Part shown: piece by piece, positions 27,129 to 36,126 of the stretch
Layout: every line of letters starts with the position of its first letter
How positions within the stretch are numbered: the first letter of the stretch is position 1
DNA from: Desulfofundulus thermosubterraneus DSM 16057
GTDB taxonomy: Bacteria > Bacillota > Desulfotomaculia > Desulfotomaculales > Desulfovirgulaceae
Length of the DNA: 64,000 nucleotides
Reading direction: 5' to 3'
Assembly: GCF_900142025.1 (NCBI RefSeq)
Contig: NZ_FQZM01000005.1
Coordinates: 60,755-124,754, forward strand
Notes under the pieces: model-generated
The model's database searches: none
Seen by the model: only the letters and a program-made list of their open reading frames with translations
Told to the model about the DNA's origin: nothing
Program-made: the position numbers and the translations under genes

Positions 27129-28886
27129 ATGCCCTTTGATGGACTGGTAATGGCAGCAGTACGCAAAGAGTTGGAAAGCGAACTGCTCGATGGACGCATT
27201 GACAGGATCTACCAACCTTCTCCCCTGGAGATACATTTGCTCACCCACCGCCCGGGCACCCGGGCCCGGTTGTTGCTTTCCGCTCATCCGGAAAACGCCC
27301 GGGTACACTTAACCGGGCGGGTAAGGGAAAACCCCCCATCTCCACCGGTATTTTGCATGGTCCTGCGCAAGCACCTGGAGGGAGGCCGCATCCGGGGAAT
27401 CCACCAGCGGGGGCTGGACCGGGTACTGGTTCTCCAGGTTCAAAGCTACAACGACCTGGGAGAACCCTGCTTGAAGGAACTGGTATGTGAAATCATGGGG
27501 CGGCACAGCAACATTATTCTGGTTAACCCCGGTACAAAGCAAATTATTGACGCCATAAAGCGCTATACTTACGCCGTCAGCCGCCACCGGGAGGTTTTGC
27601 CCGGGCGGGAATATATACCCCCGCCGGAACAGCATAAACTAAATCCCCTTGAACTGAAAGAAGAGGAATTCCGCCAGGCGTTGCTCGAAGCTCCCCTGGA
27701 AACCCCCGTAGCCGCTGTTTTGCAGCGTATCCTGGATGGGATCAGCCAGGTAATGGCCCGGGAGATCCTTTACCGGGCCGGGCTGGCGCAAGACCTTATT
27801 CTGGATCATTGCGGGGAACATGAACTAGTGGTTTTGTGGCAGGCAATTCAACAAATGGCCGGTGCCATTGCCCGGGGAGAATTCCAACCTTCCCTGGTGC
27901 TGGACGAACAGGGCAGGCCCAGGGAATTTGCCGCCTTTGATTTAACCCATTTTCACGCTTTCACCCGCCGGCAGGGCAACATGAATGCTTTAGTCGACCT
28001 CTTTTATACGGCCAGGGAAGAAGATCAGGATTATCAAAGTAAAAAACATTCCCTGCTTACCGTTGTGCGGCGGGAGATGGGTCGCCTATCCCAAAAGCTT
28101 TCCCTGCAGGAGGAAAGCCTGGCCAAAGCCGAACGTGCGGAAGAATATAGAATCCTTGGGGAACTGCTCATGGCCAACCTGTACCGCCTGGAAAAAGGTC
28201 TTAGCGAGGTTATCCTGGAAAATTTTTACGATCCGGAAAAAAAGATGGTAATCATCTCTCTCGATCCCCGCTTGAACCCGGTGCAAAATGCCCAGGCCTA
28301 CTTTAAAAAATATACCAAGGCCAAACAAACCAGGGAGGAAACCGGGAACCGGATCGAGCAAACCCAAAGGGAGCTGGAATATTTAAAAGGCGTAGAAACG
28401 GCCATTATCCAGGCCACAACCGTACCAGAACTGGTGGAAATCAGGGAAGAACTGGAGGAGCAGGGCTACTTGAAGCCGGCAAACAGGGAAAAGAAAAGGG
28501 AACCGGAAAAACCCCGGCCCCTTGTTTTTACTTCCAGCGATGGTTTTACCATCTTAGTGGGACGGAACAACAAGCAAAACGACTACCTCACCCTGCGCCT
28601 GGCCAAAGGTGAAGACGTCTGGCTGCACACCAAGGACATCCCCGGTTCCCACGTGCTCATTCGCACCGGCGGACGGACAGTACCGGAAACCACCCTGGCC
28701 GAAGCTGCCTCCCTGGCCGCTTACTTCAGCCGGGCCAGGGAATCGCAAAACGTGCCGGTGGATTATACCATGTGCCGAAACGTACACAAACCCCGGGGAG
28801 CCCGTCCCGGCTACGTTATATATACCGGACAGCGCACCCTCACCGTTAATCCCGATCAGGAACTGGTAGAAAGGCTCAAGGCGTAA
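27129..28886 (+). CDS. rqcH: Rqc2-like ribosome quality control protein RqcH (NFACT)
   Basis: A 585-residue NFACT protein that binds stalled 50S subunits and adds C-terminal alanine tails to trapped peptides. It has the NFACT-N domain starting MPFDGLVMAAVRKEL, a helical/coiled-coil middle (about 290-440, rich in KAERAEEYRIL and RIEQTQRELEYL), and the NFACT-R domain with DGFTILVGRNNKQNDYLT and EDVWLHTKDIPGSHV, which includes the conserved Asp-Val-Trp and His. The start ATG has AAAGGAAG upstream. These proteins were formerly annotated as fibronectin-binding proteins. Confidence 0.93.
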   Translation: MPFDGLVMAAVRKELESELLDGRIDRIYQPSPLEIHLLTHRPGTRARLLLSAHPENARVHLTGRVRENPPSPPVFCMVLRKHLEGGRIRGIHQRGLDRVLVLQVQSYNDLGEPCLKELVCEIMGRHSNIILVNPGTKQIIDAIKRYTYAVSRHREVLPGREYIPPPEQHKLNPLELKEEEFRQALLEAPLETPVAAVLQRILDGISQVMAREILYRAGLAQDLILDHCGEHELVVLWQAIQQMAGAIARGEFQPSLVLDEQGRPREFAAFDLTHFHAFTRRQGNMNALVDLFYTAREEDQDYQSKKHSLLTVVRREMGRLSQKLSLQEESLAKAERAEEYRILGELLMANLYRLEKGLSEVILENFYDPEKKMVIISLDPRLNPVQNAQAYFKKYTKAKQTREETGNRIEQTQRELEYLKGVETAIIQATTVPELVEIREELEEQGYLKPANREKKREPEKPRPLVFTSSDGFTILVGRNNKQNDYLTLRLAKGEDVWLHTKDIPGSHVLIRTGGRTVPETTLAEAASLAAYFSRARESQNVPVDYTMCRNVHKPRGARPGYVIYTGQRTLTVNPDQELVERLKA

Positions 28887-28912
28887 TCGCCGTAATCGCA
28901 CCTTTTTTGGGA

Positions 28913-29887
28913 TCAGCCCCCGGCAGCCAGCCTTAACCCCGCGGCGGCTATCATGTCCAGGTCTTCTTGTACTTCATTGCCCCGGGTGGTGAGATAGTTG
29001 CCGATCATCAGCCCGTTAACGGCCACCTCCAGGGCTTTTTGCTGCTTTTCCCCCAAACCGGGCTCCCTCCCCCCGCACAGGCGTAAAACGGCCTGGGGCA
29101 TGATCAGGCGGAAAAGGGCCAGGGTTTTGAAGATTTCCTCTACCGGCAGGGACTTTTGTCCGGCCAGGGGCGTGCCGGGAATGGGATTTAAAATGTTTAC
29201 CGGAACTGATGTTACCCCCAGTTCCCGCAGCTCCAGGACCATTTCCAGCCGGTCGGCCATGGCTTCCCCCATGCCGATGATCCCGCCGGAACAAACCTTT
29301 AATCCGGCCGCCTGGGCGGCCCGGATGGTGGTCACCCTCTCCTCAAAGGTATGGGTGGTGCAGATGTGGGGGAAATAACTCCGGCCGGTTTCCAGATTGT
29401 GATGATAGGTGGTTACCCCGGCTTCCCTTAAACGCCGTGCCTTATCCCCATCAATGATACCCAGGGAAGCACAGAGTTCCAGGCGGGTTTCGGCCCGTAG
29501 CACCCGGTAAATGTCCAGCACCCGCCCAAAATCCTGCTCTCCAATGCCCCGGCCGCTGGTCACCAGGGCAAAACGCCGCGCCCCGGCGGCTTCCATGCGC
29601 CGGGCCTTTTCCAGGGCCTCTTCCGGCCCAATCAAAGGATAGGTTTTCGCCCCGGTCCGGTAGCGGGAGGACTGGGCGCAAAAACGGCAGTCTTCACTGC
29701 AAAGACCAGACCGGGCATTAATGATGGAACAGAGCTCCACCTCCCGGCCCCCGAAGCGCTCGCGTACCTGCCGGGACAAGTCCAGCAGCTCCCCCAGCTT
29801 CTCCGGCAGCCAGCCGGCCAGGGTAAAGGCTTCTTCCCGGGTTAAGCCCTCCCCTTCCAGGACCTTACTTTTTATCTCCTGCCACAT
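28913..29887 (-). CDS. bioB: Biotin synthase
   Basis: A radical-SAM enzyme that inserts sulfur into dethiobiotin. The 324 residues contain the motif CSEDCRFCAQSS (CxxxCxxC), the second cluster cysteines in the barrel and the conserved Arg in LRLCGGRE. The ribosome binding site GGGGGG lies ten or so bases upstream of the ATG. It is the last gene of bioY-bioD-bioA-bioB, separated from bioA by 273 bases of repeat-like sequence, and converges on rqcH. Confidence 0.96.
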   Translation of the reverse strand: MWQEIKSKVLEGEGLTREEAFTLAGWLPEKLGELLDLSRQVRERFGGREVELCSIINARSGLCSEDCRFCAQSSRYRTGAKTYPLIGPEEALEKARRMEAAGARRFALVTSGRGIGEQDFGRVLDIYRVLRAETRLELCASLGIIDGDKARRLREAGVTTYHHNLETGRSYFPHICTTHTFEERVTTIRAAQAAGLKVCSGGIIGMGEAMADRLEMVLELRELGVTSVPVNILNPIPGTPLAGQKSLPVEEIFKTLALFRLIMPQAVLRLCGGREPGLGEKQQKALEVAVNGLMIGNYLTTRGNEVQEDLDMIAAAGLRLAAGG

Positions 29888-30160
29888 AAGCTAAAACCCC
29901 CCAAAGATTTTCAACTAATTATCCAGGCATGGGGTGTAACCGCTTTTTTAGGGTTGGAACGAAACTTTTCCATTGTTCACTTGAGCTACTTATGCTGTAA
30001 CTATCCATGAGGAAAAAGGCTTCCGGCGCATATGCAACGCTGCCAGGTTCGCTTCGAGGCAAGCCGATGTTTCGTTCGGCCCGTAGCACGGAGCGACGAG
30101 AGGGACGACCGCCGCCCCCGGGCAGTTATGCGACATTATCAAGTATGGGATTAGGTCTAT
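29888..30160 (-). repeat. Repeat-like spacer between bioA and bioB
   Basis: A 273-base non-coding gap inside the biotin operon. It has a G+C-rich core (about 30020-30130) with several small palindromes: GCGCATATGC, CCGTAGCACGG and CCCCCGGG. It is unlike the tight spacing of neighbouring operons, and no frame has a family match. It may be a mobile repeat relic or a structured RNA; with one copy in view this cannot be tested here. Confidence 0.35.
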
Positions 30161-31528
30161 TTACTTACCCGTGACCACGGCTATGGATTCATAAGTGATC
30201 TCCAGGACCTGGTTCAGTTCCTCTTCCGACATGGCCAGTACGGGCATGAGCACGATCACATTGCCCAGGGGACGGATAACCAGCCCCCGCCGGCGGGCTT
30301 CCAGGATTACCCGGTGGCCCACTTGCTCCTCCAAAGGGTAAGGTTGTTTGGTCTTTTTATCCGCAACCAGCTCAATACCCACCATCATGCCCCGCTGGCG
30401 GATGTCCCCCACATGGGGTAGCTCCCAGAAACTTTCCAGCTTGCGGTGCAGCAGTTCTATTTTAGGTTGCAGGGCGGCCAGCAAGTTTTCCTTTTCAAAT
30501 AACTCAATGCTGGCCAGGGCGGCAGCACAGGCCAGGGGATTGCCCGTGTAGGTATGGCCATGATAAAAGGTCTTGCATTCCTCCGGTGTACCCAGAAAGG
30601 CGCTGTAAACTTCATCGGTAGTAATGGTGGCAGCAAGGGGAAGATAGCCCCCGGTAATACCCTTGGCCAGGCACATTAAATCGGGAGAAACCCCTTCGTG
30701 TTCGCAGGCAAAGAGCCGACCTGTCCGGCCGAAACCCACCGCCACCTCATCGGCAATCAGCAGAACGTTGTACCTGGTGCATAGTCCCCGCACCCGGCGA
30801 AGGAAACCCTCCGGTGCGGTAATCATCCCGGCGGCCCCCTGAACCAGGGGTTCGATGATCACGGCGGCAACCTCCTGTTGGTGCTCCTTTAACAACTCCT
30901 CCAGCCGGTCTGCACAGGCCATCCCGCAGTTTTCCCTTTCTCTTTCCAGCGGGCAGCGATAGCAATAGGGAGCGGGAGCATGCAGGCATTCGAAAAGCAG
31001 AGGCTTAAAGATACCGTGAAAAAGGGGCATGCCACCCACGCTGACCGAACCAATGGTGTCCCCGTGGTAGGCTTCCACCAGGGAGATGAACTTCGTCTTG
31101 CTGCGGAAGCGCCCCCCTTCCTTTTGCTGCCAGTATTGAAAGGCCATTTTTAAGGCAATCTCCACGGCGGTGGCACCGGCGTCGGAGTAAAAAACTTTAT
31201 TTAGTCCCGGGGGAGTAATCTCAACCAGCTTTTTGGCCAAAAGGATCGAGGGAACGTTGGCCAAACCCAACAGGGTAGAATGAGCTATTTTATCCAGCTG
31301 TTCTTTGATAGCCCGGTTTAATGCGGGATGACAGTGGCCGTGTATGGTCACCCAGAGGGACGAAACTCCATCCAGGTAGCGGTTTCCCTCTACATCAATA
31401 AGGTAGCTTCCCTCACCCCGGGCAATGATCAAAGGTTTTTCCCGGACATATTGCTGCATCTGGGTAAAAGGATGCCAGACGTACTGCTTGTCCCACTGTT
31501 CCAAAAGGACGGGATCGTATTTAGTCAA
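30161..31528 (-). CDS. bioA: Adenosylmethionine-8-amino-7-oxononanoate aminotransferase
   Basis: A PLP enzyme making 7,8-diaminononanoate from 8-amino-7-oxononanoate with SAM as amino donor. The 455-residue protein shows the family N-terminus WHPFTQMQQY, GSYLIDVEGNRYLDGVSSLW, the LIADEVAVGFGRTG Asp and the PLP lysine in CLAKGITGGYLPLA. The start was set at TTG 31526-31528, seven bases after CGGAGGT; the extra 21 codons of the longest frame precede this site. bioD lies upstream across a 206-base gap. Confidence 0.93.
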   Translation of the reverse strand: MTKYDPVLLEQWDKQYVWHPFTQMQQYVREKPLIIARGEGSYLIDVEGNRYLDGVSSLWVTIHGHCHPALNRAIKEQLDKIAHSTLLGLANVPSILLAKKLVEITPPGLNKVFYSDAGATAVEIALKMAFQYWQQKEGGRFRSKTKFISLVEAYHGDTIGSVSVGGMPLFHGIFKPLLFECLHAPAPYCYRCPLERERENCGMACADRLEELLKEHQQEVAAVIIEPLVQGAAGMITAPEGFLRRVRGLCTRYNVLLIADEVAVGFGRTGRLFACEHEGVSPDLMCLAKGITGGYLPLAATITTDEVYSAFLGTPEECKTFYHGHTYTGNPLACAAALASIELFEKENLLAALQPKIELLHRKLESFWELPHVGDIRQRGMMVGIELVADKKTKQPYPLEEQVGHRVILEARRRGLVIRPLGNVIVLMPVLAMSEEELNQVLEITYESIAVVTGK

Positions 31529-31579
31529 ATCCAGCACCTCCGGAAGAAATAGACTGGATAAATGCCCGGTTGGCTGCCG

Positions 31580-31678
31580 CCCAGCACTCACCCAAAAATA
31601 TGACTATACTACCGGCGTTCCAGGTTTAAATGGCACATCGGGTTTCGAAAAGAGCCAGTAATCATGGTGAGTGCTGGG
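31580..31678 (-). repeat. Long-range inverted repeat between bioD and bioA
   Basis: CCCAGCACTCACC (31580-31592) is repeated exactly in inverted orientation at 31666-31678, with 73 bases between the arms. It lies in the 206-base untranslated gap of the biotin operon and could form a stem in the mRNA or mark the ends of a small inserted element. Confidence 0.55.
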
Positions 31679-31734
31679 TCCACTCGCCCATTTTAAGCGG
31701 CAACGTTTTCATTTCATCCTGGGAGCAAGCACGT

Positions 31735-32478
31735 TTATCCTGTACCAGTGCACCCGCAAATCCGGGGAACCAAATCTTCCCAGAACACAGTGTTTTCCAC
31801 TGTCTCCACCAGCCCGTCAGCGCTCCCCTCTTCCACACTGACCCCCGGCAAGTAGGGTACTATCCCCAGCACGGGCACGCCGGTCATAGCTGCAATAATC
31901 CCCGGGTTGTCCTTTTCCGCAGGACCCGCCTCCCCCGCTTTTAGGCCGTTAATAATTATTCCGGCCACGGGAATACCTCTGTTTTGAGCATAGGCTACGG
32001 TCAGCACGGTATGGTTAATGCTGCCCAGCCCCGGGCGGGCCACCACCAGCAGGGGCAGGGAAAGCTCCCGGGCCAGTTCGGCCACGGTAAAGTCGGGACC
32101 GGAAAGGGGTACACACAACCCCCCGGCCCCCTCTACCAGGACCAGCTCGTAGCGTTGAAGCACTTCCCGGCAAAAATCCACCACCCGTGATGGTTCAACT
32201 CTTTCCCCCGAAAGCTTTGCGGCCAGGTGAGGGGAAACAGCAGAGGTAAAACGATAAAGGTTCAGCTCATCTATGGACTGGGGTAGGCCGGCCACATGAC
32301 GGTAAAAAACTACATCCTCGGGGACTAACCGCCCGTTGGCCTCAATTGCCCCGCTCTGTACCGGTTTTATGGCTACGGCATCAATACCACGGCGACGCCA
32401 GACCCCCACCAGGGCGGCGGTGATGACTGTCTTGCCCACACCGGTATCAGTACCGGTAACCAGATATCCCCTGCCCAT
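31735..32478 (-). CDS. bioD: Dethiobiotin synthetase
   Basis: ATP-dependent carboxylase closing the ureido ring of dethiobiotin. The 247 residues carry the P-loop GTDTGVGKTVI (about 8-18), the KPVQSG substrate loop and VEGAGGLCVPLS. The start ATG overlaps the bioY stop by one base (TAATG), so they are translationally coupled. Confidence 0.95.
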   Translation of the reverse strand: MGRGYLVTGTDTGVGKTVITAALVGVWRRRGIDAVAIKPVQSGAIEANGRLVPEDVVFYRHVAGLPQSIDELNLYRFTSAVSPHLAAKLSGERVEPSRVVDFCREVLQRYELVLVEGAGGLCVPLSGPDFTVAELARELSLPLLVVARPGLGSINHTVLTVAYAQNRGIPVAGIIINGLKAGEAGPAEKDNPGIIAAMTGVPVLGIVPYLPGVSVEEGSADGLVETVENTVFWEDLVPRICGCTGTG

Positions 32479-33047
32479 TAAAACACCTCCCGGTGGACCG
32501 GATTGACGGATTGTAGTGTCTTATATATCCTGCCGCCAACCAGGGAGGCCACCAGGGATAAAAACAAATCCCCCGGTGCACAGACAATGGCTCCAAACCA
32601 TACCGCCTGGGCCAGGGTGAAGGGTTTTTGGACCACGTAATTTAAAATTATGTACAGGTGGATCACTCCCAGGACGTAAACCACCACGAGCCCGGCCATA
32701 CTGGCCAAAAAATAACCGGGTACACCCTTCTCCCTCACCTTTTCCACAACCGCCCCGATAACGTAAGCACCCAGGGCAAATCCCACCAGGTAACCAAAGG
32801 TAGGCTGCAGCACGTAGGCCGGGCCGCCACCCTGGGCAAAAATGGGTAGTCCGGCCAATCCCAGGGCAAGATAGATTACCTGGCTCAAAAAAGCCAGCCG
32901 CTTGCCCAACAAAAGCCCGGCAAAGAGGACAAAGAGAAACTGCAGGGTAAAGGGCACATAAGGAATGGGAATCTTAATGAAAGCTCCCACTGCCGTCAGG
33001 GCGGCAAACATGGACACCAGAACCATTTCTTTTACCGACAGCCGCAA
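32478..33047 (-). CDS. bioY: Biotin transporter substrate-binding membrane subunit BioY
   Basis: The S-component of an ECF-type biotin importer, with about six membrane helices. It starts RLSVKEMVLVSMFAALTAVG and includes IPIPYVPFTLQ and the GLLLGKRLAF and PTFGYLVGF segments typical of BioY. The start was set at TTG 33045-33047, nine bases after AGGAGG; the 16 extra codons of the longest frame would run through the BirA operator. The energising EcfA/T genes are not in this window. Confidence 0.92.
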   Translation of the reverse strand: MRLSVKEMVLVSMFAALTAVGAFIKIPIPYVPFTLQFLFVLFAGLLLGKRLAFLSQVIYLALGLAGLPIFAQGGGPAYVLQPTFGYLVGFALGAYVIGAVVEKVREKGVPGYFLASMAGLVVVYVLGVIHLYIILNYVVQKPFTLAQAVWFGAIVCAPGDLFLSLVASLVGGRIYKTLQSVNPVHREVF

Positions 33048-33065
33048 AACTCTATCCCTCCTATC

Positions 33066-33126
33066 GTTAACCATTGATAAATGTTTGGTTAACAAATAAT
33101 ATACAAAAACCTTTTCCTCAAGTCAA
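33066..33126 (-). promoter_or_regulatory. bioY operon promoter with BirA operator
   Basis: On the minus strand TTGACT (33121-33126) and TATATT (33098-33103) are spaced by 17 bases. Directly downstream, GGTTAAC (33087-33093) and GTTAACC (33066-33072) are separated by 14 bases, which is the known Gram-positive BirA operator architecture. The operator covers the transcription start and ends 18 bases before the bioY start codon, so biotinyl-AMP-loaded BirA should repress the whole operon. Confidence 0.85.
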
Positions 33127-33209
33127 CCAAAATTGCCTTAGTTCTGGAAGGCCGTTCTCCTGGGGGCACTGTTTGGGCCAGACAACCGTTGCCTACAAAA
33201 CTGCAAACT

Positions 33210-33230
33210 GGGCCGGGTTTAACCCGGCCC
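33210..33230 (-). terminator. Strong hairpin downstream of alr
   Basis: GGGCCGGGTT and AACCCGGCCC form a near-perfect palindrome 15 bases past the alr stop; on the minus strand it is followed by a moderately T-rich run (AGTTTGCAGTTTTG). It probably ends the ald/alr transcript before the biotin operon promoter. Confidence 0.6.
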
Positions 33231-33245
33231 GTTCAGCCATCCTGT

Positions 33246-34385
33246 TCAATCATTAAGATAAATACGCGGTACCCGCTTACTGATCAAGCAAACCATCTCA
33301 TAATTAATTGTGCCCATATGGGAGGCCACTTCCTCAACGGCTAAAAACTGCTCCCCCTGCACTCCAAAGAGAACGACCTCGTCCCCCGGCAGCACCCCCG
33401 GAATCCGGGTTACGTCCACCATGCACTGGTCCATGCACACCCGGCCCACCAGCGGGACCCGCTGCCCGTGAATTAACACTTCGGCCTTATTGGACAACAG
33501 CCGGGACCAGCCGTCGGCATAGCCAAGGGGGAGAGTAGCAATAACCGAGGGGCCGGTGGTGGTAAATTTACGGCCGTAGCTAATGGAAGTACCCGCCGGG
33601 ACACGTTTTACATAAGCTATCCGGGCTTTTAGCTGCATGGCCGGTTTTAAATCAATTACCCGCCGTACATCAGGAGAAGGCCACAGGCCGTACATAATAA
33701 TACCCGTCCGTACCATATCCAGATGCATTTCCGGTAAATCCAGGGTGGTGGCACTGTTAGCCACGTGTTTAAACGGTATAGCTACGCCCCGGGCTTCAAT
33801 GCCGGCCAGTGCTTCTTTAAAGCGGTCAAACTGCCAGCGGGTGTAAGCTTTGTCCTGTTCGTCGGCACAGGCCATGTGGGTATAGACACCTTCGATAAAG
33901 ATACCCGGCAGCCGGGATACGGCCTCAGCAAAATCCGGTGCCTCAGAAGGGAAGACTCCAATACGGCCCATACCCGTGTCCACCTTTATGTGTACCCGGG
34001 CGGTTTTCCCCGCGGCTACGGCAGCAGCAGAAATGGCCTGGACTACCTCCAGGGAAAAAACGGTCTGGGTCAAATCATGCTCCACCAAAAAGGACGCCTG
34101 TTCCGGGGGGGTATAACCCAGGATCAGGATGGGGGCGGTTATACCTCCCCGGCGCAGGGCCAGGGCTTCATCCAAAATAGCTACGGCCAGGCACTCGGCG
34201 CCATTGGCCAGGGCTACCCGGGCCACAGGCAGCGCCCCATGACCGTAAGCATCGGCCTTGACCACGGCCATCAGCTTTGTACCCGGTTGAAGTAATTTGC
34301 GGATCTCCCGCACGTTATGGGCAACGGCCCCCAGGTTTACCTCTGCCCAAACAGGACGGCCGTTGCTGCAACTTCCGGTGATCAT
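33246..34385 (-). CDS. alr: Alanine racemase
   Basis: Interconverts L- and D-alanine for peptidoglycan. The 379-residue fold-type III PLP protein has the catalytic lysine in AVVKADAYGHGA, GMGRIGV, the YGL segment and the second catalytic base Tyr in PAGTSISYGRKF. It follows the alanine dehydrogenase gene by about 175 bases with an AT-rich region between. Together with the alanine transporter it forms an alanine-centred neighbourhood; in spore formers alanine racemase also limits L-alanine-triggered germination. Confidence 0.95.
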   Translation of the reverse strand: MITGSCSNGRPVWAEVNLGAVAHNVREIRKLLQPGTKLMAVVKADAYGHGALPVARVALANGAECLAVAILDEALALRRGGITAPILILGYTPPEQASFLVEHDLTQTVFSLEVVQAISAAAVAAGKTARVHIKVDTGMGRIGVFPSEAPDFAEAVSRLPGIFIEGVYTHMACADEQDKAYTRWQFDRFKEALAGIEARGVAIPFKHVANSATTLDLPEMHLDMVRTGIIMYGLWPSPDVRRVIDLKPAMQLKARIAYVKRVPAGTSISYGRKFTTTGPSVIATLPLGYADGWSRLLSNKAEVLIHGQRVPLVGRVCMDQCMVDVTRIPGVLPGDEVVLFGVQGEQFLAVEEVASHMGTINYEMVCLISKRVPRIYLND

Positions 34386-34474
34386 AGCAGAACCCCTTTT
34401 GGTACCATGTTAAAAACCTGAAGCGGTAATCGTCCCTTCCACACTCTATCCGAACATAAGTCAGCCAGGTTCTT

Positions 34475-34504
34475 TCTCAAAATTATAACTCTCAAAATTA
34501 TAAC
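34475..34504 (-). repeat. Exact 15-bp tandem duplication upstream of alr
   Basis: TCTCAAAATTATAAC occurs twice in direct succession. On the minus strand each copy carries a TATAAT box, so the alr leader holds two possible -10 elements 15 bases apart. No strong -35 box was found at standard spacing. It could be a duplicated promoter or a recent replication slip. Confidence 0.5.
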
Positions 34505-34559
34505 ATTAACAGGCCCTTTACTTATTTGACTGCTCCGCAAACCACCAGGCAAGTACGTG

Positions 34560-35705
34560 TTAGGCAATGCGCATTAAATCCGCCGGCACATCCATCAGTT
34601 CATGCAGCGGGGTATACTCCAGATTCAGGGCTTCGGCCACGGCCTTGTACGTTACCTTGCCGTCCATTACGTTCACGCCCCGGGCCAGGGCAATGTCGTC
34701 CTTGACCGCCTGGGCCAGGCCCTTACTGGCCAGCTCCAGGGCGTAGGGCAGGGTAACGTTGGTCAGGGCATAGGTGGAAGTCCGGGCGACCGCACCGGGC
34801 ATGTTGGCCACAGTATAGTGAATGACCCCATGCTTGATATAGATTGGATTGGAGTGAGTGGTCACCCGGTCGGCAGTTTCCACACAACCACCCTGGTCAA
34901 TAGCCACATCCACAATAACGGACCCGGGTTGCATAGTTTTAACCATCTCTTCCGTGACCAGCTTGGGAGCCCTGGCCCCAGGGATGAGTACGGCCCCAAT
35001 GACCAGATCAGCCTCCTTAACGGCTTCCTTGATGTTATAACTTGTGGAGATGAGGGTTTTTATGCGGGGACCGAAAATATCGTCCAGATAGCGCAAACGT
35101 TCGGCATTCTTATCGATAATGGTTACATCTGCCCCCATGCCCACAGCAATTTTGGCCGCATTGGTACCCACGGTACCCCCGCCAATGATGACCACTTTAG
35201 CCGGAGGCACGCCGGGAACCCCGCCCAGGAGCACCCCGCGACCACCGTAGGGTTTTTCCATAAACTGGGCACCAACCTGGACGGACATCCGACCCGCCAC
35301 TTCGCTCATGGGCATGAGCAGCGGCAGGGTACCCCGGTTGGTTTGAATGGTTTCGTAGGCAATGCCCGTAACCTTTTTGGCCAGCAGGGCCCTGGTAAGT
35401 TCCGGCTCAGGAGCCAGGTGCAGATAGGTAAAGAGTAACTGACCCTCTTTAAATAAATCGTATTCTTCCGGCAGGGGTTCTTTAACCTTCATGATCATGT
35501 CGGCCTGCTCGTAAACATCCGCCTTGGTGGGCAACATGCGGGCGCCGGCAGCCACATACTCCTCATCGGTGATGCCGCTGCCCAGACCGGCCCCGGCTTC
35601 AATGACCACCTGGTGTCCCGCTTTAACCAGGGTTTCTACACCGGAGGGGGTGATACCAACCCGGTTCTCATTATCCTTTATTTCCCTGGGCACACCAACG
35701 ATCAT
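34560..35705 (-). CDS. ald: Alanine dehydrogenase
   Basis: NAD-dependent oxidative deamination of L-alanine to pyruvate and ammonium, or the reverse. The 381 residues start [20 protein letters not shown] and include the substrate-site lysine in MIMKVKEP, the NAD motif [17 protein letters not shown], and the [17 protein letters not shown] segment with catalytic Asp/His region before it. The start is ATG with GGAGG upstream. Neighbouring alanine racemase and alanine symporter genes suggest alanine use as carbon and nitrogen source or in germination. Confidence 0.96.
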   Translation of the reverse strand: MIVGVPREIKDNENRVGITPSGVETLVKAGHQVVIEAGAGLGSGITDEEYVAAGARMLPTKADVYEQADMIMKVKEPLPEEYDLFKEGQLLFTYLHLAPEPELTRALLAKKVTGIAYETIQTNRGTLPLLMPMSEVAGRMSVQVGAQFMEKPYGGRGVLLGGVPGVPPAKVVIIGGGTVGTNAAKIAVGMGADVTIIDKNAERLRYLDDIFGPRIKTLISTSYNIKEAVKEADLVIGAVLIPGARAPKLVTEEMVKTMQPGSVIVDVAIDQGGCVETADRVTTHSNPIYIKHGVIHYTVANMPGAVARTSTYALTNVTLPYALELASKGLAQAVKDDIALARGVNVMDGKVTYKAVAEALNLEYTPLHELMDVPADLMRIA

Positions 35706-35931
35706 TTTCCGTACCTCCTTTAACAGCGTACATACATAGCTCTACCGGTTACTATTCTTTTGAGCAATCATTTCCCCTTGAGGTTTTTTTATCTACTTAT
35801 ATCGGAAATTTATCTTCACTATATTACCTGCATCTTTTCCACTCATTTTTGCCAGCCTGAATCGCACCAAGGTGGGCTTACGCCAAACTTGTACCCCGGA
35901 TCAGCCTACAGGACAGTCCCAAACAAGAAAG

Positions 35932-36032
35932 AAGGAGCCAGAAAGTAGTGCACATTGTGACAACTGGATTTCCCCAGATCCGGACCTTCTACACCAGATG
36001 TGATGTCCAATGTACTCCTGCTATGGCTCCTT
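35932..36032. repeat. Imperfect long inverted repeat, possible folded RNA element
   Basis: In the roughly 420-base gap between ald and the symporter gene, an arm starting AAGGAGCCA (35932) and ending ACATTG (35957) returns in inverted form from CAATGT (36008) to TGGCTCCTT (36032). Inside lie GGAT...ATCC (around 35965-35980) and the near-inverse pair CACATC/GATGTG. The roughly 100-base unit could fold into a branched structure on either strand. The rest of the gap (35706-35930) is AT-rich and shows no gene. Confidence 0.5.
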
Positions 36033-36126
36033 GGCGCAAAATATTTTGCTTATAGAGACATCTAAGGCCGAGCCTCCACCGACATAACAGCCTTTAAAAA
36101 CAAACTTGAAGGATTAACCCGTAACA

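Noticed and set aside
29888..30160. BirA site before bioB
   Set aside because: No GTTAAC pair with the required spacing; the only BirA operator seen is before bioY.
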